Of a stretch of DNA of 64,000 nt, positions 44,756-56,088 are shown one piece after another (the first letter of the stretch is position 1; every line of letters begins with the position of its first letter). The notes beneath the pieces are model-generated. The model was given only the letters and a program-made list of their open reading frames with translations. It ran no database searches and was not told the origin of the DNA. Source of the stretch: Bufo bufo (Eukaryota > Chordata > Amphibia > Anura > Bufonidae). A program made the translations under genes and the position numbers. The DNA lies in the NCBI RefSeq assembly GCF_905171765.1, contig NC_053393.1:64511371-64575370 (forward strand). The letters are read 5' to 3'.

Positions 44756-44840
44756 CCTTCTAGTCCCCCCTCTCATATCCTCGGTGCTGTTATTTTTGGA
44801 GCCTGATATGCAAATAATGGCAATATAAAGGGGGCATTCA

Positions 44841-45041
44841 TATAGTTACCAATGTTTAGGTTGGTAAAATCAGGGCATCCAAAACCCCACCCCTGGGAAC
44901 ACCCCAACTCCGACAGGAAACACTGACTTATAGGTGGGGTTATCGATATCCCGCCCATTATCCGGCCCAGGACAGCCCAAATTTGTCGGGACTGTCTCTG
45001 AAAATCAGGGACTGTCCCTGCAAATTCGTGACAGTTGGCAA
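44841..45041. mobile_element. MITE with ATAGTTACCAA / TTGGCAACTAT ends
   Basis: Left ATATAGTTACCAATG and right CAGTTGGCAACTATG are inverted. The interior has AGTCCC/GGGACT-type short repeats. A related segment begins at about 51085 (ATACTTACCAACATTGCAGT). Confidence 0.5.
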
Positions 45042-45524
45042 CTATGAAGTCACCACCTCTCATTTCTCAAGAGGGAGTGAACCTGAGCTCTCTGACAGTG
45101 TTCACATAGCATGTGCAGCCTGCGTGATCTTTTGAGGGTATATCTCACAAGATTATGCTCTGACACTGTCCCCTCTGATTTGACGCTTAGGTTCCATTCC
45201 CCATGAGAAACTTGCATCAGTAACTGCCCCCTTGGTACTCATGCCCTCCTTAGCAAATCAGGCACCGGTTACTTGAGAACCCGAGAGTAGAAAAAAGCCA
45301 AGAATCAGTGGAGCGCCCGCTATAAATGGATCCAGGGTTTACAGAACTATAACAGGATCCCATTGCAAAATTTTGTAATCCCACCAGTGAAATAACAAAC
45401 TGATAATTTTTTTTCTACTAGCTTTTTTTTTTTTTAATCGTGCTTTCCCCCAACTTCTGTGGAAAATGTCAGTATACCGTATATGGCAATATAGAGGGAT
45501 CTTCATGGGATTATGATCATCCTA
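45042..45524. other. No gene seen
   Basis: Nothing recognised; a T tract lies at about 45422. Confidence 0.4.
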
Positions 45525-46040
45525 TGTTAGCTGGCTATTCGTTTTGGCGGGAATACTTCCCGCCGAAAGTAGATGGTCAAGTTGGCTAAAAATAGCCTTG
45601 TATCTAGGGTAGGGAAGGTTAGGCTTGATTGGCCAGTTATATGTCCTATCGTGGGATTGTTGCTGGGCTAGGAAGATTAGGAGCCCCAGCAACAGTTAGG
45701 GCATTGGTTAATGTTTAGGCGTGTCTATGGCTCGAGGTGTATATAATTGCGGTGGCTGACGGCTTTGTGCTGTCTGCCGGACCGCAATTTGAAGAGCTGC
45801 TGCCCGCCCTCCCTGTTAAGTCTTGTGTGTCACGGTCACTTTATTAGATGGAGGGGTAAAGTCGCTCGCCATCAAGTAGCGAGTGGATGAGTTGATTATG
45901 GTATTTAGGCCGAGCTTATGGCTGGTCTAATATGTGGTTTTAAAGTTATTTGGTTATTATCTATTGTGTAAGCTATTCTTTGATAAAGTTGGCCGTGGCC
46001 TAATTAAATCCATGCATTCATGTGTCCACGTGTCTTACTA
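45525..46040 (+). mobile_element. Possible solo LTR
   Basis: LTR-like layout: TGTTAGCTGG start, a TATA-like GTGTATATAATTGCGG at about 45740, then a GC-rich leader and an AATTAAAT signal near 46002. No clear TSD. The call rests on layout only. Confidence 0.35.
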
Positions 46041-46124
46041 TAGTTTATAGTTATTGGTTTAAGCTATTTATTCAGAAGTTTATATGATCTATAATCCCAT
46101 GTGGAACAGCTGCTTTATAAACAT

Positions 46125-46302
46125 GAGGGAGATTTATCAAAACTCGTGCAAAGGAAAACTGGCTTAGTTGCCCATAGCAACCAATCAGATTCCACCTTTC
46201 ATTTGTCAGAGCTCCTCTGGAAAATGAAAGGATCCATCCGATTGGTTGCTATGGGCAACGAAGCCGGTTTTCCTTTACACCAGTATTAATAAATCCCGCC
46301 CT
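46125..46302. mobile_element. Foldback MITE (CAACCAATCAGATTCCACC family), copy 2
   Basis: Same structure as 43075-43248: GGGAGATTTATCAAAACTCG left, TATTAATAAATCCCGCCC right, with inverted CATAGCAACCAATCAGATTC arms. Confidence 0.82.
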
Positions 46303-46608
46303 CAGTCTTTGCGCCATATTTGTAAATATATATTAGGCCAGAAAATCTGAAGCTTATTTAGGCATGTAAAATGCTTGTAATACATGCAGTTGTTCACACG
46401 GCAGGCACTTTTAGGAGGAAGTTTCATTTAAAAATAACTTGAAGAAGTGGCTTTTTGCTGCAAGCCCTGGAGGAGCTGAGTGGAGGATGGGAGTGGTAGT
46501 GGCTCTGGCTGCAATAATTATTCACAGTGGCAATCCTCACACCGATGCTCCCTAAGGCCAGGACACACCTTAATGTTGGGGTGCCCTTGGTGTTGTGAGT
46601 ATTGTATG
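46303..46608. other. No gene seen
   Basis: Nothing recognised. Confidence 0.4.
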
Positions 46609-46616
46609 GGTGCAAG

Positions 46617-46898
46617 CAGGGGTGTAGCTATAGGGGGTGCAGAGGTAGCAGTTGCTACCAGGCCCAGGAGCTTGAGGGGGCCTAAAGACCCTTGTGCCGC
46701 ATAAGAAGACACCGGTATTATAGAAAGTGCATGCTGGTCAAGTTATACATCTAGCTGGAGGGAAGGGGTTAGGTCAAGAATTTTTGCCTCAGGCAGCATG
46801 AAGTCTATGTGCTCCCCTGACCACCAAACACTGAGGGTAGGGGGGGCCCAAGCTGAACTCTTCACCAGGACCCATGATCCTTTAGAAACTCGCCCCTG
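46617..46898. mobile_element. hAT MITE (CAGGGGYGTAGC family), copy 1
   Basis: 282 bp, with exact 8-bp duplication GGTGCAAG (46609-46616 and 46899-46906). Ends CAGGGGTGTAGCTATAG and (complement) CAGGGGCGAGTTTCTA. The interior GGGGGCCTAAAGACCCTTGT recurs in copy 2. Confidence 0.88.
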
Positions 46899-46906
46899 GG
46901 TGCAAG

Positions 46907-47333
46907 GCAGGAGTTGTAGGTGCTGTGGCTGGCGAATGGTGTTGGAGTCAGTAACCAGGTCGATTGTAGAAAATAAACTAGTCTCTCGTGCTAAATGGGA
47001 GTTGTAGTACATCCAACGATATCAAAGCACAGTTCCAAGGCAAGTCACAGTGCAGTCTCTTCCCAATGGCTGTATACAAACAGCAACAATGATGATAATA
47101 GGAGTAGTAGTTTTTTAGCTCCTTCTAAACACTTTGCAACCTCTCCAAGATGATCAGGCATGTAAAACTCTCAAGAATAAGTATTGGTGGGGTACAGATC
47201 CTGCAAACAGTTGGCCTATCCATTATACTGTATCAGTGTGAAAGGTACCATTAACTGTTAATCCTTCCACAAGCAGCAAAGTCTATAGCCATAATGAGCA
47301 AATAGCTTGCTAACACGCACAGGCTTGTGATCC
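46907..47333. other. No gene seen
   Basis: Unique DNA between two hAT MITEs. Nothing recognised. Confidence 0.4.
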
Positions 47334-47341
47334 TAAACAGT

Positions 47342-47593
47342 TAGGGGCGTAGCTATAGGGGGTGCAGAGGATCCTGAGGGGGCCCAAAGACCCTTGTGGT
47401 GCATAAGAAGACACCAGTATTATAGAAAGTGCATGCTGGTCAAGTTACACCTCTGGCTCAAGGGGGTGCCGTTTTTGCCTCAGGCAGCATGAAGGCCTTG
47501 TGCTTCCTGCCCCTGGCCACAAAGCACTGAGGGAAGGGGGGCCCCAAGCTGAACTCTTGCACCAGGGCCCATGAGCCATTAGCTACGCCCCTG
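47342..47593. mobile_element. hAT MITE (CAGGGGYGTAGC family), copy 2
   Basis: 252 bp, with exact 8-bp duplication TAAACAGT (47334-47341 and 47594-47601). Ends TAGGGGCGTAGCTATAG and (complement) CAGGGGCGTAGCTAATG. Confidence 0.88.
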
Positions 47594-47601
47594 TAAACAG
47601 T

Positions 47602-48283
47602 CTTTGGATATCTGTTCCTCCTTCCCACAGGCATTCTCTCCTTCACAGTAATGATATTTCTCCTGGGAAAATAGTCTCTTCCCATGCCTTAAGCTTCACA
47701 CAAGCTTATAGGCATCTGCTTCTCTCACAAGCAAAGCTCAAAATGAACTAGCATCTGCCCTGAACAGCAGGCAGAGGTAAACTGAAGTGGCTGATGCAAT
47801 ACTAATTAGAAGGCTCCTCCGTCAGAGGGGAAAGAATGTTTCCTCTGCTGAGTCGGGCATAATTAACCAAAGAGTTAACCAAGACAACTTTTGGGAATAC
47901 ATAGTACAAAGCATAACACAAAACATTAATAATTTTGGTAATGTACCAAATAAACTCTTTGCAGGGCCTTGCTTCTGGGGTACTGCACTTGTCACTTCCT
48001 GTAGCTTTTATGTGGAGCATATTTTTCACATTTCTGCTGGTATACAAAAAAACGCTGGTATACGTCTGGTTTTCACAGGCTGATTTCTTTTAAAACAACT
48101 TCGTATTTTTTAGGCAACAGCCAACACTAGGGCTAGTGCAGTATATAGAAATGTATACGGTTACCATTGAACGGAACGGCAGCTGTAAAATCCCCCTAGT
48201 GGTGGCTGCAGGAAATTGCCATGGCTCTAAGTTGGGAAAGAGGAGTTCACTGCCACCTCTCACCATGGGCCCCATAACAGCTG
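47602..48283. other. No gene seen
   Basis: Unique DNA between two hAT MITEs. Nothing recognised. Confidence 0.4.
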
Positions 48284-48291
48284 CTTGGTCT

Positions 48292-48579
48292 CAGGGGCGT
48301 AGCTACAGTGGAAGCAGCGGAAGCGGCTGCTTTGGGGCCTGAACTCAGAAGGGGCCCACCCATGAGGAAGACTAAAAGCTTTTATTTTCAGGGCCCCCTC
48401 AACAGTATTAGACAATGACAGTATATACAGTGACACGACATACAGTATATAAGTGTAGGAAATGGATGGAGCGGCTGCCGGGCCTGGTCTGAGAGAGAAA
48501 TCTTGACTAGAAGCGGGAGTGAGGGTTGCATAGGAGGAGGGAGTTACGAAAAAGTTGCTCATTTCTAGTTACGCCACTG
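48292..48579. mobile_element. hAT MITE (CAGGGGYGTAGC family), copy 3
   Basis: 288 bp, with exact 8-bp duplication CTTGGTCT (48284-48291 and 48580-48587). Ends CAGGGGCGTAGCTACAG and (complement) CAGTGGCGTAACTAGAA. More diverged inside than copies 1 and 2. Confidence 0.88.
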
Positions 48580-48587
48580 CTTGGTCT

Positions 48588-50370
48588 TTCTCCAAGGTGA
48601 ATGGATCCTAAGAGCTGGAGTTTTTGGAGGATGTCCCAGGGTTTATCCCACAATCTACAGGATAGACGATAAGTGTCTGATCACGGGAGGCCCTGCCATC
48701 ACTAGAACGGGGTCCCGAGCCCTTTCATTCCTCTTCTCTGCGCAACCAGCGTACACAGATGGCTATCACATAGCGACTGAACTCCCAGCTGCCTCTCCTC
48801 CAAAGACACCAGATGCTCATGAAAATGCAAACTTTTCAACTCCTTAAATGATTTCCCCGTCTACAGTATCCATATATTCAGATTTATTACAAGACGATCC
48901 TTGATACGAGAAGCCATTTTCATCTCCGCTATACTTATTCTTAAGGATTTGGAGTCAGCAATAATATCTCCGAAGCCTATGAGATGAATAGACAGTAATT
49001 TAATGAATGTTGCTTTGTCAGGAGGACGTCGGGAAGCGCTTGGTAAGAGGCTGACAAACAGCTTACTGCAAACATTCCTAGCTGACAAATAAAACCTCCC
49101 CGTACATTGTATGACAGTCCTAAGCTGGAATCATGCATTTTAATGATGCATAATAAACGCACACCCTGCTTCCATCCTTCCTCTCCCCAGACGGAATAAA
49201 AATTCCGACAGCCTCTAAGTCAATAATATCGAGATACATTAATCATGGAAGATACAAAAGCAGCGAAACCTTCAAAGTCGAGCCCCATTTCCATCTGATG
49301 TGCCTCCTATTTGATTATCCTCGCAAGATATTCAGTATAAAAAGCATGATAATTTGATTTGCGTCACCTAAAGCTACATCCAGCGGTAAAAACTGAGAAT
49401 CATTTTTATATATATATCATTTTTTCCCGGTTGCGATGTCGGAAAGACGACGGCGTTTATAAGGTGGGGGGGGAGGGGGCAAGGGAATTACCATCTCCGG
49501 TGCTGGCTGTGAAAATGACTAAAACGTAACCTGCAAATAAGGGGCACGGAGATGATGTTTTAACGAAGAAAAAAAAAAGGACCTAAGGTGTTTTCTACTT
49601 GAAAAATTAGACTGAACTCAATAAGACGTCTGTGCAATCTCCACAAGAACACATTGCTTTGCCGGAACAGCGGGAGAAATTATTATTTGTATGAGGCTCC
49701 AGCGCGCTGTTTTTTATTTTTATCATCTGTAAATGTACCCGGCAATCAACAGACAGCAGAAGTGAGCAGTGTATTGATAGATATTGTGAGTGCGGGAATA
49801 GATGGTGCGAGGGGCTCGCGGATTCGGTGGAGTGCTACTGCCATCTGGTGGAAGAAAAGGGGAACGCGTCGCCGTAGGATTTAAAACTCCAATCACAAAG
49901 GGATATGGATTAAGCGTAAATAAGATGGACAGTCAATATCATGGACTGCAATTTTATTCGCTTTCAGCGTCTTTATTTCTTCGATGCTGGCCTCATTCAT
50001 ATCAGTGTACAGAAATATGAATGGAGAATTTACCCAAATATGAATTAGTGCTTACATATTCACGGTTGGCATGAGTTCCAGGAGTGGCATGCGTGAATAT
50101 TTTATACCATCCTCAGTGTCTCTGATTGCAAACACTACTCAGTCCTATCCATCTGCCTTCCCACCCGCCACAGCCCCCGGAGTCAATTTTCCACCCCTCT
50201 TTCTTTTTAACGTTGCACTGGTGGTTCGTTGCGGGGTCTTTGACAGTCACCGGTTTTAGGGGCTTTGTAACTGTCGCTGTAATGGGAATATATGGAGGTC
50301 TGTGATCACCCCTGTTAGCGCTTTTCCTGGGGTTTTGCTCTTATTGGGGGAGGTGGGTGTCTGAGTCTTT
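48588..50370. other. Longest repeat-poor stretch; no gene seen
   Basis: No TIR, tandem repeat or transposon frame. AT-rich, homeodomain/POU-like motifs such as ATGCATTTTAATGATGCATA cluster at about 49135-49155, and TAATTTAATGAATG lies at about 48994. This is the best place in the window to look for conserved non-coding DNA, but nothing in the sequence alone proves function. Confidence 0.35.
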
Positions 50371-50639
50371 GGCTACATGCACACGACCGTGACGTATTTT
50401 GCAGTCCGCAAATTACGGATCCACAAAACACAGATGCCGCTCAGCGTGTGTTCCGCAATTGGCACAACAGAAGGGGCGGCCCATTTTAGAAATGTCTATT
50501 CTTGTCCTCAAAACAGACAAGAATAGGACATGCTCTATTTTTTTTTTTTTGCGGGGCCACGGAATGGAGCAGCGAAGTGCTGTCCGCATCTTTTGCGACC
50601 GACAACGCAAACCCAAACAACGGTCGTGTGCATGAGTCC
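50371..50639. mobile_element. Foldback MITE (CATGCACACGACCG ends), copy 1
   Basis: GGCTACATGCACACGACCG at the left; the right end complements to GGACTCATGCACACGACCG. TTT lies on both sides. Arms contain TCCGCAA-type repeats. About 269 bp. Confidence 0.75.
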
Positions 50640-51281
50640 TTTCACTGATATTGGGAGTGCTGTGACCAGGATTACCAACTGATCAGAAATTTCTGGACAG
50701 TGCGTAAAAATAGCAAACTTTTTTCATGTGTCCGATAAAAAAATGGGTGTGATTTTTTTGAGGCTGTGTTTCTGTGTAATTGTCATTTTACAGCTCCCAG
50801 TAAATGGTGGTAATGAGCTCTTATCAGTACAGACATGTACTACTGATAATCTATCATTCATTATGGTTTTCCAATTTGTCCATAAAAATGTTGACTGTCC
50901 AGAAAAAAAGAAAAATTCTGTCTGGCAACCCTGGCTGTGGCTATTATAGGCGTGTACTGGGCTCTATAACCCCTGCTGTTAGGCTATGGCTACACTGCGA
51001 CCAACACAGATGCCTTCAGCTGCCAAGTGACCATGCAACAGGTCAGCCAGCTTCACAGGTACAAAACTGCTGACAGATGCCTTTTGATACATACTTACCA
51101 ACATTGCAGTTGGTAAATTAGGGACAAGTAGACCCTTCCCCAGGAACACCCCTAAACCGCACAGAACCACCCATTTATCGCCGGAGCTTAAATAAGCCCT
51201 GCCCATTTTTACCTGGGGTCCAGGGTTCGAATCGGAGCAAGGGCACAATCTGCATGGGGTTTGTATGTTCTTCCTTTGCCT
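50640..51281. repeat. Repeat fragments: MITE end, TTACCAAC-type MITE, SINE piece
   Basis: GGCTATGGCTACACTGCG follows TTA at about 50979 as a lone MITE end. ATACTTACCAACATTGCAGT at about 51091 resembles the MITE at 44841. CAGGGTTCGAATCGGAGCAA onward (51221-51281) is the B-box half of the SINE at 11465, in plus orientation. The SINE is cut by the next hAT insertion. Confidence 0.5.
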
Positions 51282-51549
51282 CTTATAATCAGGGCCGGCC
51301 TTTGGGGTGTGCGGGCTGTGCGGCCGCACAGGGCGCCATAGTAACAGGGGCGCTGGGCAGCCGACAGCTCGCAATGTAATCTGCGGCAGGCGAGGCTGCA
51401 CTTGTGTTCTCCCTCGGGGCGCCCCCTCCATCTCCCTCTCCCCTGTCTGACCTGCCTGCTGCCCCCGCCGCTGCCAATAAGAAGAGAGGCAGGAGGAGGA
51501 GGGGAGGGGCTGTGGCCACTGCGCCACCAATGAAAAAAACTGACCTGAA

Positions 51550-51745
51550 TACAAATACAGGAGGCGGGTGCCGGAATCAAATAGCCGGCACCCGACCTCT
51601 GTGACAGGGAGCTGCGATCAGCTGTAGTTGAGTTAACCCTTCAGGTGCGGTACCTGAGGGGTTAACTGCCGCTGATCGCAGCTCCCTGTCACAGAGGTCG
51701 GGTGCCGGCTATTTGATTCCGGCACCCGACTCCTGTATTTGTATA
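51550..51745. repeat. Near-perfect palindrome
   Basis: The left arm (ATACAGGAGGCGGGTGCCGG onward) and the right arm (ending CCGGCACCCGACTCCTGTAT) match over about 90 bp and meet at about 51645. Expect a strong cruciform or hairpin. Confidence 0.88.
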
Positions 51746-53082
51746 AGAAACGTTGGTGGCACAGTGCGCCCCCCCCACCCAACACCCCAGTATAAGAAAC
51801 GGTGGCACAGTGCGGCCCCCCCCCCCCAACACCCCAGTATAAGAAACATAATTGGTGGCTCAGTGCGCCCCCCCCCCCCCCAACACCCCAGTATAAGAAA
51901 CGGTGGCACAGTATAAGAAACGGTGGCACAGTGCGCCCCCCCCCCCAACACCCCAGTATAAGAAACGGTGGCACAGTGCGGCCCCCCCCCCCCCCCAACA
52001 CCCCAGTATAAGAAACATTGGTGGCACAGTGGGAAGTGCCAGTGAGGGTTAAAAAATAATTTAAAAAAATTAACTCACCTCCTCCAGTTGATCGCATAGC
52101 TGCCGGTCTCCTGTTTTCTTCAGGACCTGTGGTGACGTCACTGAGCTCATCACATGACCCATTACCATGGTGATGGATCATGTGATGAGCACAGTGATGT
52201 CACCACAGGTCCTTTGACAGGTCATGAAGAAAGAACAGAAGACGATCAATTGGAGGAGGTGAGTTAATTATTTTTTAACCCTCATTGGCACTGCCCACTG
52301 CGCCACCAATGTTTATTATATTGAGGGGGGGCGCACTGCACCACCAATGTTTATTATATGGGGGGGGGCGCACTGCGCCACCAATGTTTATTATACTGGG
52401 GTGTTGGGGGGGCGCACTGCGCCACCAATGTTTATTATACTGGGGGGGCACCCGCCTCCTGTATTTGTATAAGAAACGTTGGTGGCACAGTGCGCCCCCC
52501 CCACCCAACACCCCAGTATAAGAAACGGTGGCACAGTGCGGCCCCCCCCCCAACACCCCAGTATAAGAAACATAATTGGTGGCTCAGTGCGCCCCCCCCC
52601 CCCAACACCCCAGTATAAGAAACGGTGGCACAGTATAAGAAACGGTGGCACAGTGCGGCCCCCCCCCAACACCCCAGTATAAGAAACGGTGGCACAGTGC
52701 GGCCCCCCCCCCCCCCCCAACACCCCAGTATAAGAAACATTGGTGGCACAGTGGGAAGTGCCAGTGAGGGTTAAAAAATAATTTAAAAAAATTAACTCAC
52801 CTCCTCCAGTTGATCGCATAGCTGCCGGTCTCCTGTTTTCTTCAGGACCTGTGGTGACGTCACTGAGCTCATCACATGACCCATTACCATGGTGATGGAT
52901 CATGTGATGAGCACAGTGATGTCACCACAGGTCCTTTGACAGGTCATGAAGAAAGAACAGAAGACGATCAATTGGAGGAGGTGAGTTAATTATTTTTTAA
53001 CCCTCATTGGCACTGCCCACTGCGCCACCAATGTTTATTATATTGAGGGGGGGCGCACTGCACCACCAATGTTTATTAAATT
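51721..53082. repeat. Tandem duplication of a ~725-bp module
   Basis: 51721-52360 and 52447-53082 are nearly identical. Each has C-rich units (GTATAAGAAACGGTGGCACA with CAGTGCGGCCCCCC), then the hairpin with TGGTGACGTCACTGAGCTCA and its complement, then GCGCACTGCGCCACCAATGT units in inverse sense. Differences are mostly in homopolymer length. Confidence 0.85.
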
Positions 53083-53520
53083 GGGGGGGGCGCACTGCGC
53101 CACCAATGTTTATTATATTGGGGGGGGGCGCACTGCGCCACCAATGTTTATTATACTGGGGTGTTGGGGGGGCGCACTGCGCCACCAATGTTTATTATAC
53201 TGGGGGGGCGCACTGCGCCACCAATGTTTATTATACTGGGGGGGCGCACTGCGCCACCAATGTTTATTATACTGGGGTGTTGGGGGGGGCGCACTGCGCC
53301 ACTAATGTTTATTATATTGAGGGGGGCGCACTGCGCCACCAATGTTTATTATATTGGGGGGGGCGCACTGCGCCACCAATGTTTATTATATTGGGGGGGG
53401 CGCACTGCGCCACCAATGTTTATTATATTGGGGGGGCGCACTGCGCCAACAATGTTTATTATATTGGGGGGGCGCACTGCGCCACCAATGTTTATTATAT
53501 TGGGGGGGCGCACTGCGCAC
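53083..53520. repeat. ~37-bp minisatellite, GGGGGGCGCACTGCGCCACC unit
   Basis: About eleven copies of GGGGGGCGCACTGCGCCACC plus AATGTTTATTATATT, a few with an extra GGGGTGTT. It is the inverse complement of the C-rich units further left, so the element is self-complementary over hundreds of bases. The 243-codon plus-strand frame here is a repeat artefact. Confidence 0.88.
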
Positions 53521-54072
53521 AACGATGGGTTAGGAAAATTTCACAGCAGAGTGCGCATGCGCTGGGAGCCTCGCCGGCGGTTAGGGTAGGGAAAAATTAT
53601 GGGCCAGTGCACAGGTGCGGTGATCGGATGGATGTTCTCAGCTGGACACCGGCCGACACTGCGCATGCGCTGGGAGCCTCACCAGCGGTTAGGGTAGGGA
53701 AAAAGCACTGGCCCGTACGTAATTTTTCCCTTCCCTAACCGCTGGTGAGGCTCCTGGCGCATGCGCACTCTGCTGTGAAACTTCCCTAACCTGTCGTTGT
53801 GCGCCTGCGCGGCGCTGCACACCTCCTCACGTCATGTCCGGTCCGACTGGAAGTGACGAGGGTAGGGAAATCTCACGAAGTAGGGAAGTATAACATTACA
53901 CTGGCCTTTGGGGTGTGTGGGCTGGTAACTACTTGGTTGGATAGTCAGCCAGCCTATGCCATAATGCCAGCAACAAGCAGTGTTTTTTTTTTTTTTGGGG
54001 GGGGGGGGGGGGGCGCCACAAGGTTAGCTCGCACAGGGCGCCTGAACACCTAAGGCCGGCCCTGCTTATAAT

Positions 54073-55414
54073 GATTTAAAAGCATCTATTTTATACATTT
54101 CATTTTTTGTCATCTTCAGAACCATTTCTTTGTGACTTGATGTAAAAAAAAATGTACAAATCAAGTTGCCATATCAATGTTGTAGTTGAAAAAAAATCTG
54201 GTTTGCATTAAAAATGCAGAAAACAAGGGAAACAAGGAAGAAAGCGTTGAGGTTAGAAGGGGTGTGTATACACCTAGCAGGCCGCAGTCTTCATCTCCTG
54301 GCCCTGTCAGCTGCCTCGCTGATGGATATGACAGCATACACTTGATCTTACTTTCCACTCTCCTCCCTGCGGCAGCTCCGAGTTCCAGGCTTTGTCATAT
54401 AAAAGCAAAGGTTTTTACACTTTTCCAATTCTAAGAGAAATTGACAAGGTTTTCTAGTCTCCTACATGAAAGCTTCCGGAAACTTGGAGCGTGACAGTGT
54501 CAGAAAAATAAAAGCCAAGAACGTGAAATCCTGCACTGCATATTGGCTTGTCCCGGATCCATAGCGCTATGTACGTTATACCTGAAGCACGATATCACTG
54601 AAAGGGTTCCATGATGATAGAGGAAAAGGCTCTGCTGTTTTCCAGAAACAGCGCCACTCTTGTCCATAGGCTGGAACTGTTATTGCAGGTCAGTCCCATT
54701 CACTTGAATTAACCTGAGATGCAAATCAACAAAAAGATTTGTGCTGTTGTATCTACAAAAATAGCAAACCCTTTTTTCGGTGTCTCTTGACATTTTGGTA
54801 CATTTTAATCCCTTGGCACCATCTGCTGTACATTTATGGTGACTGGTGTTAGGTAGTTAGTGCCTAAATCGACGTCCTTGCCATGGCACTATCTGCAAAG
54901 GATGTCAGCTGTATGTTTCAGTTGACACTCTGCAGCAATGCTTGGGAACTCCAATCTCAGCCATTTAATCTCTTAGGTGCCACAGTCAATAGTGACTGCA
55001 GCATCTAAGAAGTTAGAAAATGGGAAGGGGCTTCTTCTGTCACTCCATCAGAGCCCCAGCAACCCAATCTCAGGATGATAAACGAGGAGCTGGGGGCCTA
55101 TGAAGGCTCCTGTTTCTGCATCTTTGTTCTCCTGTTATGGATGCCTGTCAGCATTACACTGACAGGCATAATACATTGCAATAAGGAGCAGGTTCTTAGG
55201 AGTACACAGTCACTGACTGGTGTTGATCGCGAATATTCTAATCGCAAATCATTAGTGCCGATTTGCGCAATCACGAAAATAATGACTGGAGATTGCGAAT
55301 TCTAGAATTCGCAAATTAATTGCGAATATTATGCGAAAACTAATATTGCCTATGCTGCTCATCACTATCACTGACTGGGGAGACACGCTATAAAGATGCA
55401 GGACACACAGAAGT
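54073..55414. other. No gene seen
   Basis: AT-rich DNA. A dense patch of AATTCGCAA/TTGCGAAT motifs lies at 55220-55345 and may be a decayed palindrome. Nothing else is recognised. Confidence 0.4.
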
Positions 55415-55417
55415 TAA

Positions 55418-55790
55418 GCTACTTTCACATTAATGTTTTTTGCGGATCCGTCATGGATCTGCAAAAAAAAACGCTTCTGTTACAATAATACAACCACATG
55501 CATTCGTCATGAACGGATTCGGTTGTATTATATCTTCTATAGTCATGAACGCCATTAAAAGTCAATGGGGGACGGATCCGTTTTCTATTGTGTCAGAGAA
55601 AACGGATCCGTCCCCATTGACTTACATTGTGTGTCAGGACGGATCCATCTTGCTCCGCACCACATCGCGGACAAAAAAACACTGCTTGCAGCGTTTTTCT
55701 GTCCGCGATGGGGACGCAACCAAACGGAATGGAATGCATGTTGGTGCATTCTGTTTCGTTCAGTTTTGTCCCCATTGACAATGAATTGAC
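55418..55790. mobile_element. Foldback MITE (GGCTACTTTCACAC ends), copy 3, truncated
   Basis: GCTACTTTCACATTAATG follows TAA at 55415-55417. The interior has the same GCGGATCCGTCATGGATC and TCAATGGGGGACGGATCCGT blocks as copy 2, but the right TIR is missing. Confidence 0.75.
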
Positions 55791-56085
55791 AGAGACTCAT
55801 TGATCTCTGCATGATCTACAGAAGGTGAGAAGGAGTAAGATGAAGGAGAGAACTAGAGAACCTAGAGTCTGCATGGCCAAATATAGGATTCAGTAAGGTA
55901 ACATGTGAACAAACAGAGACATATTGCTCAGAAGTGTAATACAAACTTCATACCAATCCTAACACCACCACTAGAGGACCCCACTCTACCAACCTTCCAA
56001 GGAGCCGCAAGGTACTAGGAGCTCCTGATAAATCCTGCTATAACAATCACCATCCCCTCAGATGTCTTCATAAAACATAACACAT
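55791..56085. other. No gene seen
   Basis: Nothing recognised. Confidence 0.4.
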
Positions 56086-56088
56086 TTA

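Larger units (their letters stand above)
51290..54064. mobile_element. 2,775-bp hAT-type element built of palindromes and minisatellites
   Basis: CTTATAAT occurs exactly at 51282-51289 and 54065-54072 (8-bp TSD). Ends CAGGGCCGGCCTTTGGGGTG and (complement) CAGGGCCGGCCTTAGGTGTT are classic hAT TIRs. The interior has no transposase. It holds a 100-bp-arm palindrome (51550-51745), C-rich tandem units, a hairpin core twice, a ~725-bp tandem duplication, a ~37-bp minisatellite and an inverted CpG-rich block. It sits in a SINE fragment. Confidence 0.88.

Noticed and set aside
53007..53738. 243-codon plus-strand frame as a glycine/histidine-rich protein
   Set aside because: It is the translation of a G-rich minisatellite and ends in unrelated DNA.
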